Positions 24,313 to 36,800 of a DNA stretch of 64,000 nucleotides are shown one piece after another. Position numbers and translations under genes: made by a program. The notes beneath the pieces were generated by a model, which made no database searches, was not told the DNA's origin, and was given only the letters and a program-made list of their open reading frames with translations. Position 1 is the first letter of the stretch. Every line of letters begins with the position of its first letter. The stretch is from NCBI GenBank assembly GCA_013398015.1, contig VZRR01012891.1, forward strand, positions 74,191-138,190. The letters run 5' to 3'. The DNA is from Oreocharis arfaki. Its lineage: Eukaryota > Chordata > Aves > Passeriformes > Paramythiidae.

Positions 24313-25074
24313 ATAATAAAATTATATTAAAAATGGTTCATGTTCCTATAACAACTCTTCGCCTGTAACCTCATATTCTTTCTTAGATTGCTGCTCAAAT
24401 ACTGGTTACTTCCATTTGGAAAAGCTCCAGAGAAAGTGTGACCTTGGATCCTTGGCATCATCCCTTTCTGCAAAGGTTTACTGCTTGTCCAGCTACAAAT
24501 AAAGCTGTTGTGGTCTAAGATATTTAGGAATAAGGAATCAGTAACCTGAGACTCTCGTTTGGACACTTTTTCTCTTTTTAATATCTTACTCTGGAAAGAG
24601 ACAATGGTTTACAAGTGAAATCCACTTGCTTAGGAACAGCCTCTCAGGGCAGACAAGGAAAAGCAAGTTTTCTCTGGAATTTGGGAGATTTGCCACATCT
24701 TCTCTGCCTCTCCAGCTGCTGTGAGCATCCCTGTGCTCTGGATGTCAAATAACCAGAACTGCAAGTGATGTACGAGGATGTCAGATGTGTGTTTGGCTGA
24801 TGTGCAAGTTCTTTAAACCGCAGTTACGAACAGCTCAAACCCCAAAAGGGGTTCATTTGTACAGTGTTCATCATTTAATTCCTGCTGGGGAAGGAAAAGG
24901 TGGAGCTGGGCTATGGAGCAACCACAGCTTCTGCAAGTACTGACCTGGCCATAGGATTTTGGCTTAAACTGTTCTCTGAAAGCATTTTAGACACTACTGG
25001 TTGTGAATTCTGCTTGGCCAGATTTCACCTGGAAACCAAGGCCAGTTCCCAGAGAATAATCCCATTTTATCTTA

Positions 25075-25175
25075 ACCTGGGACAGTGGAAGGTGTCCCTG
25101 CCCACGGCAGGGCTGGAACGGGATGAGCTTTAAGGTCCCTTCGAACCCAAGCCAGTCCGGGTTCTATGATTCGGT
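25075..25175 (+). mobile_element. CR1 LINE 3' end fragment
   Basis: Terminal CR1 block: CCTGGGACAGTGGAAGGTG, 'cgggatgagctttaaggtcccttcgaaccc', and a GGTTCTATGATTC end. Most of this copy appears again at 25456. Confidence 0.85.
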
Positions 25176-25454
25176 GGTCTAACACTTTATGGTCTTATTA
25201 ACAATAATAAACCAAACAACAGAACAGAAGGAAGCGCCTCTCAGGAGAGCCCAGCATCCCATGGCGGGGAGACTCATCCCTGCATCCCGGGGCTGCTGTT
25301 GCCCTTTTCCGTGGGGAGCCGGGGAGCGCCGGCGGTCCTCGGAGGAGCCACGGGATCGGGGGAGGCAGGACACGGGAACAACAACCGGGAACGGCGCCGG
25401 GAGCGACGCCGGGCACCGGGAGAGGGGAACACGGACCCGAGCGGGGCCGGCAGG
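25087..25454. repeat. duplicated segment X, copy 1
   Basis: These 368 bases recur at 25456-25823 with the same length and only a handful of substitutions, for example CCCACGG/CCCATGG and GTTGCCC/GTTCCCC. A single N at 25455 separates the two copies. Confidence 0.9.
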
Positions 25455-25455
25455 N

Positions 25456-25823
25456 GGAAGGTGTCTCTGCCCATGGCAGGGCTGGAACGGGATGAGCTTT
25501 AAGGTCCCTTCGAACCCAAGCCAGTCCGGGTTCTATGATTCGGTGGTCTAACACTTTATGGTCTTATTAACAATAATAAACCAAACAACAGAACAGAAGG
25601 AAGCGCCTCTCAGGAGAGCCCAGCATCCCATGGCGGGGAGACTCATCCCTGCATCCCGGGGCTGCTGTTCCCCTTTTCCCTGGGGAGCCGGGGAGCGCCG
25701 GCGGTCCTCGGAGGAGCCACGGGATCGGGGGAGGCAGGACACGGGAACAACAACCGGGAACGGCGCCGGGAGCGACGCCGGGCACCGGGAGAGGGGAACA
25801 CGGACCCGAGCGGGGCCGGCAGG
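25456..25823. repeat. duplicated segment X, copy 2
   Basis: Second copy of the 368-base segment, beginning inside the CR1 tail (GGAAGGTGTCTCTGCC) straight after the N at 25455. Only this copy continues into the rest of the CpG island. Confidence 0.9.
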
Positions 25824-25842
25824 ACTTCGGCTGCTGCTCCGA

Positions 25843-26532
25843 GATCCGGCGGGCGGGGAGGGAGACAGGGGAGCAGCGGGATGACCGGGAAAAGCGGGAT
25901 AGCCGGGATAGCTGGGATGCCCGGGACAGCCGGCATGCCCGGAGCAGCACGATGCCTGGGATCCCCGGCTCGGCCGCCGCCCCTCCCCTCTCCTCTGCCC
26001 TGCCCTTCCCGCCCGCCGCNCGCCCCCCCCCCCCCCCCCTCTCCTCTCCCCCCCCTTCCCCGCCCGCCGCCATCGCCTCAGAGCGCGGGCCCGGGGCGCC
26101 CCCTGCGGGCGGGCGGGCGGCGCTGCGGCCTCAGCCCGCCTCAGGGCCGGGAGCCGCCGGGAGCGCAGCGGCCCTGGGGCCCTGCAGCCACAGCACCCCG
26201 CGAGCCTGGGATTTGATCCCTGGATCCCAGCCTGGGGAAGGCCGGAAGGGCCCACAGCCGGTCGTCTGCTGCCAGGGTCCAGATGTGCCTCCCAGGGCTG
26301 GGCAGAGGGGCAGGATCACCCCCTGACCTGCTGGAAATGCAAGAGCATCAGGAGACCTTCGCGCTGCGGCACCAGCGCCCACCTGCTCGCTTAGACACGT
26401 TTTAATCTGATCAATAAAGACCGCAATACAAAGAATTCTAATTAACAATCCTGGGATCTTTGTAGGGATCTTTGTCATTTTAGAACCATAGAATGGTTTG
26501 GGTTGCAAGGACCTTAAAGCTCATCCCATTTC
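25843..26532. repeat. duplicated segment Y, copy 1 (CpG island)
   Basis: From GATCCGGCGGGCGGGG to the CR1 block ending CATCCCATTTC at the gap. It matches 26778-27416 apart from about 51 extra bases around a poly-C run with a single N at 26020, plus a few substitutions (GTGCCTCCC versus GTGGCCCCC). Confidence 0.9.
26483..26532 (-). mobile_element. CR1 LINE 3' end, cut by the gap
   Basis: AACCATAGAATGGTTTGGGT then 'tgcaaggaccttaaagctcatcccatttc', identical to the start of the copy at 27367. Confidence 0.85.
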
Positions 26533-26777
26533 NNNNNNNNNNNNNNNNNNNNNNNNNNNNNNNNNNNNNNNNNNNNNNNNNNNNNNNNNNNNNNNNNNNN
26601 NNNNNNNNNNNNNNNNNNNNNNNNNNNNNNNNNNNNNNNNNNNNNNNNNNNNNNNNNNNNNNNNNNNNNNNNNNNNNNNNNNNNNNNNNNNNNNNNNNNN
26701 NNNNNNNNNNNNNNNNNNNNNNNNNNNNNNNNNNNNNNNNNNNNNNNNNNNNNNNNNNNNNNNNNNNNNNNNNNNNN
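26533..26777. other. assembly gap (245 N)
   Basis: Run of undetermined bases. Sequence on both sides comes from the same duplicated segment, so the gap size and the existence of two copies are both doubtful. Open frames across it are meaningless. Confidence 0.98.
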
Positions 26778-27416
26778 GATCCGGCGGGCGGGGAGGGAGA
26801 CAGGGGAGCAGCGGGATGACCGGGAAAAGCGGGATAGCCGGGATAGCTGGGATGCCCGGGACAGCCGGCATGCCCGGAGCAGCACGATGCCTGGGATCCC
26901 CGGCTCGGCCGCCGCCCCTCCCCTCTCCTCTGCCCTGCCCTTCCCGCCCGCCGCCATCGCCTCAGAGCGCGGGCCCGGGGCGCCCCCTGCGGGCGGGCGG
27001 GCGGCGCTGCGGCCTCAGCCCGCCTCAGGGCCGGGAGCCGCCGGGAGCGCAGCGGCCCTGGGGCCCTGCAGCCACAGCACCCCGCGAGCCTGGGATTTGA
27101 TCCCTGGATCCCAGCCTGGGGAAGGCCGGAAGGGCCCACAGCCGGTCGTCTGCTGCCAGGGTCCAGATGTGGCCCCCAGGGCTGGGCAGAGGGGCAGGAT
27201 CACCCCCTGACCTGCTGGAAATGCAAGAGCATCAGGAGACCTTCGCGCTGCGGCACCAGCGCCCACCTGCTCGCTTAGACACGTTTTAATCTGATCAATA
27301 AAGACCGCAATACAAAGAATTCTAATTAACAATCCTGGGATCTTTGTAGGGATCTTTGTCATTTTAGAACCATAGAATGGTTTGGGTTGCAAGGACCTTA
27401 AAGCTCATCCCATTTC
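26778..27416. repeat. duplicated segment Y, copy 2 (CpG island)
   Basis: It starts exactly at the right edge of the N gap with the same GATCCGGCGGGC that begins copy 1, and runs through the same CpG-rich block into the CR1 copy. Copy 1 stops at the left edge of the gap in the middle of that CR1. Confidence 0.9.
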
Positions 27417-27690
27417 ACCCCTGCCACGAGCAGGGACACCTCCCACTGTCCCAGGCTGCTCCCAGCCCCATCCAGCCTGGCCTTGGGCACTGCCAGGGAT
27501 CCAGGGGCAGCCACAGCTGCTCTGGGCACCCTGTGCCAGGGCCTCCCCACCCTCCCAGGGAAGGATTTTTCCCTAATAATCCCATCTAACCGTGCCCTCC
27601 TGCTCGAGGCCATTCCCCCTTGTCCTGTCACTCCAGGCCCTTGTGAAAGTGCCCCTCCAGCCTCTTTGCAAGCCCTCTGTAGGTCCTGGA
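27367..27690 (-). mobile_element. CR1 LINE, about 320-bp 3' fragment
   Basis: One of the longest CR1 copies in the window. Reversed, it runs from AACCATAGAATGGTTTGGG through 'ggcactgccagggatccagggg', 'gccagggcctccccaccctcccagggaagg' and 'ttgtcctgtcactccaggcccttgtgaaag' to 'cagcctctttgcaagccc'. Confidence 0.92.
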
Positions 27691-28949
27691 AAGCCAGACA
27701 TGAATATTTTAGAATATTTTGATAGAGAAGAGTGCTGTATAATATACTGAATTTTTAATACAGTTTTACTTTTTATTCTCATACAGGCTCATCATGTCAG
27801 TGGTTGCTGCAGCCTAGCTAATTAACACAGGGCTGGGAGAATGATTAAAGGCAGGCTCTGGGTATCTGCATTGTTCCAGTTTAATTGCTGCTCAGGCAAT
27901 GATTCAGTGTTGGTTTTGGCAGCTGAGCTGCGTTTGTCTGGCACGGTGAAATTCCCTGTTATGTCCATGACACTCATCTGTTGGGGATGGGCGAAAGCAG
28001 GAGGATTTGTAACAGCTCTTGCGGCAGGCTCGTGGAAGGAACAGGTTTTGTTATGTGGGGAAGACCAGGCAGGTGTCCCCTCCACCCCAAGCACTCCAGG
28101 ATTCTGTGGCTGTGGGAGGGGAGCTCCTGGATGGACCCTTCATGCAGGCACATTGTCCTGCCAGCCTGAATCCACCCCTTTGGATCTGTGCTGTAGCCTT
28201 GTCACAGCTCCTCTCTCTCACCTTGTCTCCTTTTGTTCCTGAATATTTAAAAACCCATAGCAGAAAATGAGCAAAAAAGCAGCTTATATGTGGAAAAACA
28301 ATGTAAAGATACCTCCAAAATCCTTCCCGAGACTCAAAGAAGTTTTCAGAAACAGCGATTGAGATTCCTAGGTTTATCCAGGCCTGTTGCTGTCCCTGTT
28401 CCTGAATAAACACATCTTTGATGTCACGAGCTGCATTTCATGACACTCCCTTAAAAAAGAAGTGACTAAAGAGAGGATAATGTGGAAGACAGCCAATTAC
28501 TCCATAAATGTAAACGACATTAAAAGTGGTGTATAACATTATATATTTATGGCTACAATTTTGTTCTGCTGTCACATAACAAAATGAATAATGCATCAGT
28601 CCAAGAACTTGTCATTAAGTGAATTTCTTTGTTGCCTTGCTATTAGAAGATAAAAACACTTGGTGTGTGTGTATGTGCGTGACATTAACCCTTTTCTGGG
28701 AGCAAAATGTAGGCTGGAGTGGAAAACCTGAAGTAGATTTTACCATTTTACAGGTGAAAAAATGTTAGTAATATTCATCAGAGGGATTTGAAGACATTCA
28801 GGAAGGTGTTTTCTGTTGATGAGAGGTGATAGATGCACTTCACTTCTAAAAGACAAACAACTCAGTACAAGAAGGGCAGGGACACACTGAATCCAGGGGA
28901 GAGACATGAAAATGGTTCAAAATTCAGCTGGAGGTGGCCCTGACCACCC
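27691..28949. other. gene-free DNA; AT-rich candidate conserved element near 28490-28640
   Basis: No exon. The stretch at about 28490-28640 is AT-rich, unique and evenly textured, as many conserved noncoding elements are. There is a short GT-rich tract near 28660-28680. Confidence 0.3.
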
Positions 28950-29005
28950 TGCTGGGCTTGGACTTGATGGGCACTGGAGGCACCTTCCAATCGCAATCCC
29001 ACTCC
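28950..29005 (+). mobile_element. probable CR1 LINE 3' end remnant
   Basis: GGGCTTGGACTTGATGGGCA then 'ctggaggcaccttccaatcgcaatccca' resembles the ends of divergent avian CR1 subfamilies. Confidence 0.5.
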
Positions 29006-32003
29006 AGGAGATGGGACACTGAATAATTAAAAGATGAACTGTTACTCATATGAAGGATCTGCTGAACTGAGCTCTGGTACCTCCTAAAAACACTTCTGAA
29101 GTTCATGGTCTCCACCCCCAGTTCCTCTGGGTTTCGATCTCTTTTCCATGTTGTCTTCCTTGAATCCTTGTCCTCCCGAGGAGAGAGGGGAACATCTATT
29201 TACAGCCTGACAAGGGACACTAAAGGGCCAATCTAGCTTCTGATTAGGAGAAAATTGCCTTTATGGTTAAAGTCAGTTAAACTGGATATGGAATTTCAGG
29301 CCCCAGCTGAAATCCTCATCCTGTCCCATGAGTGCTGCTGCGGGAAAAAAAGGAAACCCTGATTCAGTTAGATGAGGGTGAAACTGTTTTGGTGTTGAGC
29401 CTTCCAGACTCCTCCATGTAGATGCACGTGATGAGTTTGCACCTCTCAAAAGTAAGATTAAACTTATCTGAAATACCATTTATCTCAGAATGCATTAATC
29501 TGATTTTTTTTTTCTATTTTCTCCTATTTCTCCCTAACGTAATTGACAGCAAAATTGAATCGGTTTCCTACAGAGTTGGACTTGAAAGGTGAACACTGAA
29601 TTTTCTATTACTTGGTTTTAATGCAATGTGTACACCTCACGATTTGATAAATTCAGACCTGCTGGGGAAAAGCTGGGGACCGCATTTTGGACACAGAGGA
29701 TCGGATCTTGTTTTATTTGAACCAGCAGGAACTGTTGGTTCAAGTTTCAAAGTTATGAGAGAAAAATGGTTTCTCTGCAAAATGTGTTGAAAATTCAGGG
29801 AGTTGGTTTCTGGAGAAGGAAGTTCTCCGGTTAGGGAGGATGTTGGAGGAAAACTAAAACAGATACAGTGATACTACCCAAAAAAACCCAAAACAATCAC
29901 CCCACAAACAAACCCAAACTAATAAAAACCCCCTAAACCACAGAGAAACTGAGGAAATGAAAACTTTGTGAGGATGGCTCAGGAAAACAGCAGGACAACG
30001 TGAGCAGAGTGAGAAAGAGATGAAAAGAAAGAGATGTTTCCTCCAAAAGGAGACTTTTGAGAGAGCAAAGAATTATTAATTCAAACACCAGGACAAACCA
30101 GTGATCTGGTGTCCTCTGTCCCTAATGCAGTAGGGAAAAGTCTCTGGCTAATGAGTAATTTCTTAATTGTGGAGAGTTGAAGAGCTTTGCTTAGGGAAGC
30201 AACATCAGAACAAACATCAGGTGAGCCTAGACCTGGCAGCTCTTGCCTCAACAGGTTTGGTGACCTCGAGTATTTTCCAACCCAGCATTCCTACAGTTTC
30301 ATTCAGTTTCTTATTTATACAAATGCTTTTTTCTACAAATTTAGCAAACAAAACTTTGCCTGCCAAGCCATTTCCACATCAGTGCTGATAGTAATTAATT
30401 TAAATAACTTTCCCCGTGAGGTGCTGCCTCTCTTGTTTTCCCCTGCCTGCTCTCCTTAAGCTCCCAAGTAACTGCTGCTGCTTAGCCCTGCTGCCATTGT
30501 GAAATGAGGTGCTGGTGGAAGCGTGTTCCCCTTTCAAAGCCCTGTGCTCCTCTGAGGTGCAGCATTAATGATGGAAAGCTTATTAAGCATCTGGGCAGGT
30601 ATTTTAGGGTTTTTTGTGAGGCATCTCTCCGTAGCCAGGAGGAGAACCTGTGCACAAGCAAGGCGTGAGCACCTTGCAGAGCAGGCACTGGTTCCCTTCT
30701 GTGTAACTCAACCCAAATCCCTGTGTTGATTTTCACTGCTATGGATTATCTGGTTTCATTAGCAGCTTCAGAGGCTGGGTGATTAATATTAATAATCCCT
30801 GTTAGCCTATAGACTTAATTAGGGTGAGAAGCAGCTGGATGCTGTACGGAACCAGCCCTGGCTCCAGACGCGGTGTCTCTGCCCTGATTGCTGAGCTCTT
30901 AACTCGGGGGAGCTGGGAACGGCACGTCCTCACGGTTACTTATCGATACCGCTCCTCCTTCCTGCTTCCAGGACCCTTTTAAAGGCTTCTGGCTCCTAAC
31001 CAGGACCTGGCAGCGTGGTTGGAGCAGTCCCTGCAGTCAGGAGGGGTTTTTTTGTGTGTGGGAGTAGCTGCTTTTGCTCTCCTGGGTGAGTTTTCCTCGC
31101 TGCTGCTCTCAGGGATAGAACACGAGGGTTCCTTGGGCTGTCAGCAGCAGCTTCATTCACTTCTCCTGGCTCTCCTGAAAAAAATTTGTGCAAGCCTAAT
31201 GCAGCTTTTGCCCCCTTGGTGTGTTACGAAGTAGGAAAAGCCTGCAGGAATGGCAGAGTGAAAAGTGCAGCAGAGCTGTTAAAGGGCTCCTCAACTTGCA
31301 GAGCTGCAGCTCCGGTGGCACCGACCCAGCGCTCGATATTGGGTCGGGTTCAGGGTCTAAAACCCTGGCAGCAGCAGAGTTATGCAGCTCAATTAGCACA
31401 GTTCATAAACTATGCAGCTCAATTAAGGAAGCCCTGTCCATGGAAAGCAAAGCCAGTGGAAGGAGATGCCTGAAGTAATAAAATACGTGGTTCAGTGGGA
31501 GAGTGGTACAGGAGGTTAATGAAAATGTTACCTGAGATGTGAAATGTGAATGTGTGTGGGGATGTACAAACAAGGCTGGGTGTGTTTGAGTTTGTCCGAA
31601 GGGAGGCTGAGGTGACTTTTTTTTGTTGTTGTTGTATTTTGGAGACAGCTCTGAACCAGCAGTGCTTATAAAGAAATAAGTATGCAAAGTTTCCCTAATT
31701 GTGGTAAAGTTTATCATCACCACGATGGCGCAGCAGATGTTGGGTTTGTGATGCAGATGAGCCTCTGGAGCAGGGCACCTGTTAATGAGCCCTGAGCATT
31801 CTACAAGGCAATACCCACCTGCAAACCTGCCCAAACAGCAGTGCCAGGGTTGGGCAGGGTCTGGCTCCTCCGAGGCCAGGGTTATAATCCCAGAGTTTTA
31901 TTCAGAGAAAACCTCTTTCAATTTCGGCAGGAGCTGTGAGTGTGGCTGGTGCACGGTAACTGGAGAATAAGCAAGACTGGGTTTGGGAAAAATCAGAATT
32001 GTT
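29006..32003. other. gene-free DNA
   Basis: Single-copy sequence without recognisable exons. A modestly CpG-containing stretch lies at about 30860-30960 (ACGCGGTG, TATCGATACCG). Confidence 0.4.
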
Positions 32004-32172
32004 GCCCAGAAAGGCTGTGGCTTCCCCATGCCTGGAAGTGTCCAAGGCCAGGTTGGACAGGGCTTGGAGCAACCTGGGATAGTGGAAGGTGTCCCTGCCC
32101 ATGGCAGGGTAGAATGGGATGAGCTTTAAGGTCCCCCTTCAACCTAAACTATTCCATATCCTATGATTCTAA
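32004..32172 (+). mobile_element. CR1 LINE 3' fragment
   Basis: Contains GCCCAGAAAGGCTGTGGC, 'ctggaagtgtccaaggccaggttgg', 'gatgagctttaaggtccc' and a terminal CCTATGATTCT. Confidence 0.92.
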
Positions 32173-33706
32173 AACAGCTTTAGCAATAAATACAAAACTT
32201 GATTGAAATATGAAGCTGACATCTAACCCTTTTTACTTGGCTGTGGTTACAAACCTGAATAATGCACAGTATATGGAACTGTGCAAATACACTGAATATT
32301 GGGCTGCTGCCAGTCAAACACATGGCCTAGAAATGCTTCTTGTTCCTTTCTCCCAGCATCTTCTTCATAAAAGTCTGTGGCATTATCCCCTTTTCTGTCT
32401 GGGGCAGCATAAGGTAAAAGCAGGAAATACCTCCTGGAAGGATAAAGGATTTCAGACCCTTGTAGTGACAATGAGAATCTCTCCATTAATTTCAGTGGGC
32501 TTTTGAGAAGCTCTGGTATTTTTTGGAGTTAAATACTTCATCTTCTCAGGAATGGAAAGACCAGGATGTGTTTTCTGAAGAGAAAAAAAATCAAACCCAA
32601 ATTGTGTCTCTCCTGTTACGATAGAGGAAACATTGCATCCAGTTCTACAGAATTCTTGGCTGAAATTCCTGGTATGTCTGTAAAAGTTGTGAATTAGCTG
32701 TGCATTAGTGATGTCTAGGGCATGTGATAAAGACCTTGCTTAGAAGGGAAACCTTTACCCAGTCCTAAAGGTGTTTGTGTCCTGGCTGCTTCCATCAGAA
32801 TCAGAGGAATGCTGCCTGATTTTGAAAATATGAGTGGATATGGGGAACATTCGAGGGTGTCCTGCTTGGCCAGCCTTGCAGTGCCCTTATTTAAAGGCCA
32901 TTAATAGGCAGTGCCCTGTCCTGGATCTGGCCCCTGCCGAGGCCACTCCAGTGCAGAGCAGGGTTTGAAACTCGTTTTTTATCCCATCCCAGATTTCAGC
33001 CTCAAACCCAGACAATTATTAGCCAAACTGAAACCCTTTGGAGGTGTGATCTGTGAGTCCTGCACAGTTCTCCCTGGTTTTCCATGGCTGACTCCTGGCA
33101 TGCAACAGGGTTTTGGCATCAGGACAGGCTGCAGGGGCATAAACCTGATTTTGCCATTAGCCCTTTATGTTGGGAGGGGAGTGGGTTCTTATGAAAACCT
33201 GAAATTAAAGAGACTCCAGCCTGACTGTGAACTTAATAGAGCTATCAACCCCCCCTCTGTCATTATACAACAATTGTTAATTATTTACAAGCAAACTTCT
33301 GCAAGAACAGTATTGTAGCTGTCAGCATTGTCGTTATTAAAATTAAAATGCTTTGTCTGGGTGGAAGATAACATGACTCATTTTGGTGAAATGTAATGAA
33401 TATGGAATATTCTGTTGCTTTTCCCCAATTAGTCAGAGGGAGAACAATAGCCTGTCTCTTCCCTAACAAGATGTTTGCTTTTAAAAGTCTAACAAAATAA
33501 ATATTTTCAGGGCTTTGCTGAAAAAGGGCGTCATTCATTGTAGCTGTTATAATGGAAGTTAAAACCAATTCATTTTTTTCTGGGATGGGGAAAAAGCTAT
33601 TTTCATAGAGTAAGTCCTCTTTTTTCAGCTAGTGAAGGATCTATGTGAACCTTTTTGCTTTATTGCCACAATATCTTGCTTTGTCTTATTATTAAAGCAA
33701 AGACTG
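32173..33706. other. gene-free DNA; candidate conserved element near 33230-33560
   Basis: No exon. 33230-33560 is AT-rich, unique and evenly structured, with CAATTGTTAATTATTTAC at its start. Confidence 0.3.
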
Positions 33707-33832
33707 TAAAGCTCATCTTGTTCCACCCCCTGCCATGAGCACCTTCCACTATCCCAGGCTGCTCCAAGCCAAATCCAACCTGGCCTTGGACTCTTCCAGG
33801 GATGGAGAATCCACGATCTCTGGGCAATTTTG
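33707..33832 (-). mobile_element. CR1 LINE 3' fragment
   Basis: Reversed tail lacking its very end: GTAAAGCTCATCTTGTTCCA, 'caccttccactatcccaggctgctccaagcc', then 'ttccagggatggagaatccacgatctctgggc'. Confidence 0.85.
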
Positions 33833-36800
33833 GTTGCTATTAGAAGTCAAAATTAGGCTCACAGTGAGCAAAGGAATAAAGTAGTTATGAGATGCAGAAA
33901 CAAAATCCAACTCCCTGTCCGTGCTCTCCCAGTCAGACCACCCTGCCCTGTGAAATTTATTATATTAAAATCTCTTGTTTAGAAAATGATTTTCAGAGTG
34001 AGAATATTTCTGTTCTGCCATCATCTCACAAGATTTTTTACAGTCTCGTAGGAGTGGGAGAGAAGCCAGCTGTGTTCTTCATGTCCTCCCTGAGCTAAAA
34101 GGAAGATGCAGGGAACACACAATTGCATTTCCCTTAAAGAACAACAGCTTTAACATCGTTAAAAGAATGTGTTCACCCCCCATTAATTTTGTATTTGATT
34201 GCCCAGGCTGTGGTGCAATGAACAGGAGCAAAAAAGCCATTAGGAGAAATTGCCATCAAAACTGAGGACCTATATGATGGAATGTGTATTCCAGGGAGCA
34301 GGTTTTTTTAAGAACTATAATTTATAAACTCCCTCAGCATTACAAAAGCCCTAACAAGAGTTGTACAAACGTTTTCTCCTCATTATCTTTGGGCAAACAG
34401 GCTTTCCCTTCTCCCAGCAGCTGCCCAAGGGTGCTTGACCTTACACTTGGCTGTTCCCAGTTGGTTCCTTTGATATTTCTTTGGCTGTTATTAGAAAAAT
34501 GTCCTTGCTGGGACACTCCCAGTGGGGGTTTGCTCCTGTGCTCTCCCAGGAGAGGAGGACACAGCCAGGCTTGGATCCATGGGGTGGGTGTGTAGGGTAG
34601 GTTTTAGTTAAGCTTGACTTGGTGGGAAACTGGAATTCATTTATCAGAGGGAAGTTAAGGGGAAGAGCATGGACACGCTTGGTGTGGAAGGATCAGGTGT
34701 GTGTGGAACGCCTCTGGAATGCTTTGGAAATCATTCCTGTTACAGCTGCCAGGCTCTGGAGGTGCTCAGGTAGGTCCTGGGCACGGGTCCCAGCTGGGCA
34801 GTTCCCTTTGGAAGGGCTGGCTGAAAGTTCCAGGCCTGGTGAGATGCTGCAAGTGTCAGCTGAAAGGCTGCATTTCCTCAGCGTCCTGCTCTCCCCTGAC
34901 TTTCCTTTTGGCTGAAGCTCCTCCAGAGACACTGACAGGCTCCAGCCTCCGAGAAGAGGCCCCATAAGGAATATTAACTTCTGCAATTTCCTTGTTACTC
35001 TTAAGCAGGTTATTAATTAACTGAATGTAACCACTGGCTGTTGATAAATCCTTTTAACTAATTCAAATTCCGTATCGAGCTGGGAGCATTTTCACTCGAG
35101 CTGCTGCCCAAGCTAAGCCGGGTGAGGAATTATTCCTGATGTGTTTTCCAGCGCCGGAGTCGGGGCAGAGGGAGAGAAGATATTTGTTTGCTTGATTCCA
35201 CATGACAACTCCAGGGTAACTGAGCAGCCTGTACGGTTGGGTTGACAGGGCTGAGCACCCGCCAGCAGCCTCACTCACATACCAGAGCCAGGGGGATGGA
35301 AGGGGCAGCTGGGATGGAGCCGATCCGAATTCCTCTAAAGAGCGCCAATTTGCCGTCAATTATTCATGTTTTCGCGAGGTCTCGCTTCTGAGAGGTATGA
35401 ATAACTTAAATGTGTGTTCGTGTAACAGTTTGAATAATGAATAAATTACTGCGAGGAGGGGAGTTGAGGAGCAGAGCTGAGTGTTAAATAATGGAGGAGG
35501 TTTTGGAGGGAAGGTGGTCGTTAACAGCGTGGCTGTTCCTGGTTTTCTCTGACTGCGGGAGCGGTGCTTATTAGACGTAGAAATGTATTGCAGTGATGCC
35601 TGTGAGAAGTGGTGTGAGCTGGCTGGAAGTGCCAGGGAAGGAAAAAGCAGTGCCTGTGTGTGGGACATGGACCTGCAGAGCTCCTGGATCCTCCTGGGGC
35701 TCAGCTGTCTCCTTCCCCTCGCTGTGCTCAGGGAGCACCTTGTCCCCGGGGCTGCAGAATGAAAGCCTTGCTTTAGGGGAACCCCAGCAGACTGGGGAGC
35801 TGCTGCTCTCCTGAACTGGAGAGACACTGGGGTGGATTGCCAGGTACCTGGGAGGAACTTCAGGACATTCAGTGCTTGTCTGGTGACTGCTGTTTCAGGA
35901 GGCGTTGAGGTTCAGTGATTTTTGCATTTATTTACTGCTCCAGTCCAATTTTCCCTTCCAGAGTGGCATTTCTCATGACAGGGTTCCTGTATTCTGACCC
36001 TGTGGTCCCTCATGCTCTGCCCCATTTCCTCCTTCACTCTCTTTAGACAGAAGTACACATTATTCCCCTTGTAAAATTTTAAACCAAATTCTTTTTCTGT
36101 AACATCACTGCAGCCTTGAAAATAAGTCACAGATCTAAAAGCTCCTTAAACAACCCTTGAAAATGAGCAGCTTTTGACAGCATCATTGTGACAGTGATGG
36201 AATTGGTGCTTGTTATGAAGAAATTTATTCCATCTTAGCACTGTGTTGTTTAGTTTAGCCCAATGTTTTAATATCATGGAGACATTAAACATGGAATTCT
36301 TAAAAATCTGCCTTACTGATGCTAAAAATGTTAAGTCTTATGAAGTGTTATGTGAAGCATCAGTGTGTGCTAAAACAGCAGCCAAATATGATTTCTTATA
36401 GACTGAAAATCAGAGAGAACTGTCTCGACAGAGCCCAGATTATCAAGTAACTTATTTATATAAGAAATTGGTCAAGTTGTCTGTTTGCAGCAGTAGAAGG
36501 GGGCAAGTTCCTAAGTACAGTCTCAGCCCTCTGCAGCAGTGGGTTCTGCATGGGTTGTGCAGCCAAAATTGCTTCAGAGCTCTGAGAGACCTGGTTCACC
36601 TCAAGCTGCTTCTGACCCATCAAACCTGCTGATTAAACCAGTTCATCACAGGGGAGAATATTCACACAGCTGGAAGGACCCCGACCTGCCTCCAGGCTGT
36701 GGGCAGTGGCACAGCCCTGCAACTCTGGCAGCAGAGATCTCTTAAAAGGCTCTGTAATTCCTCACTGTCCTGCAGTGAGGGACACAGGTTCCTTGGGTAC

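Larger units (their letters stand above)
25840..27250. promoter_or_regulatory. CpG island, candidate 5' end of the SLC66A1-like locus
   Basis: Very GC-rich and CpG-rich sequence (for example GCGGCGCTGCGG, GCGCGGGCCCGGGGCGCC), represented twice because of the assembly problem. It lies about 3 kb upstream of the first coding segment of the minus-strand SLC66A1-like locus and 14-16 kb upstream of the first VEPH1 coding exon. It could serve either gene or both. The sequence does not decide. Confidence 0.45.

Noticed and set aside
25548..27139. Open frames of 219-235 codons in the CpG island
   Set aside because: They cross Ns or the 245-base gap, and derive from GC-rich duplicated DNA and CR1.
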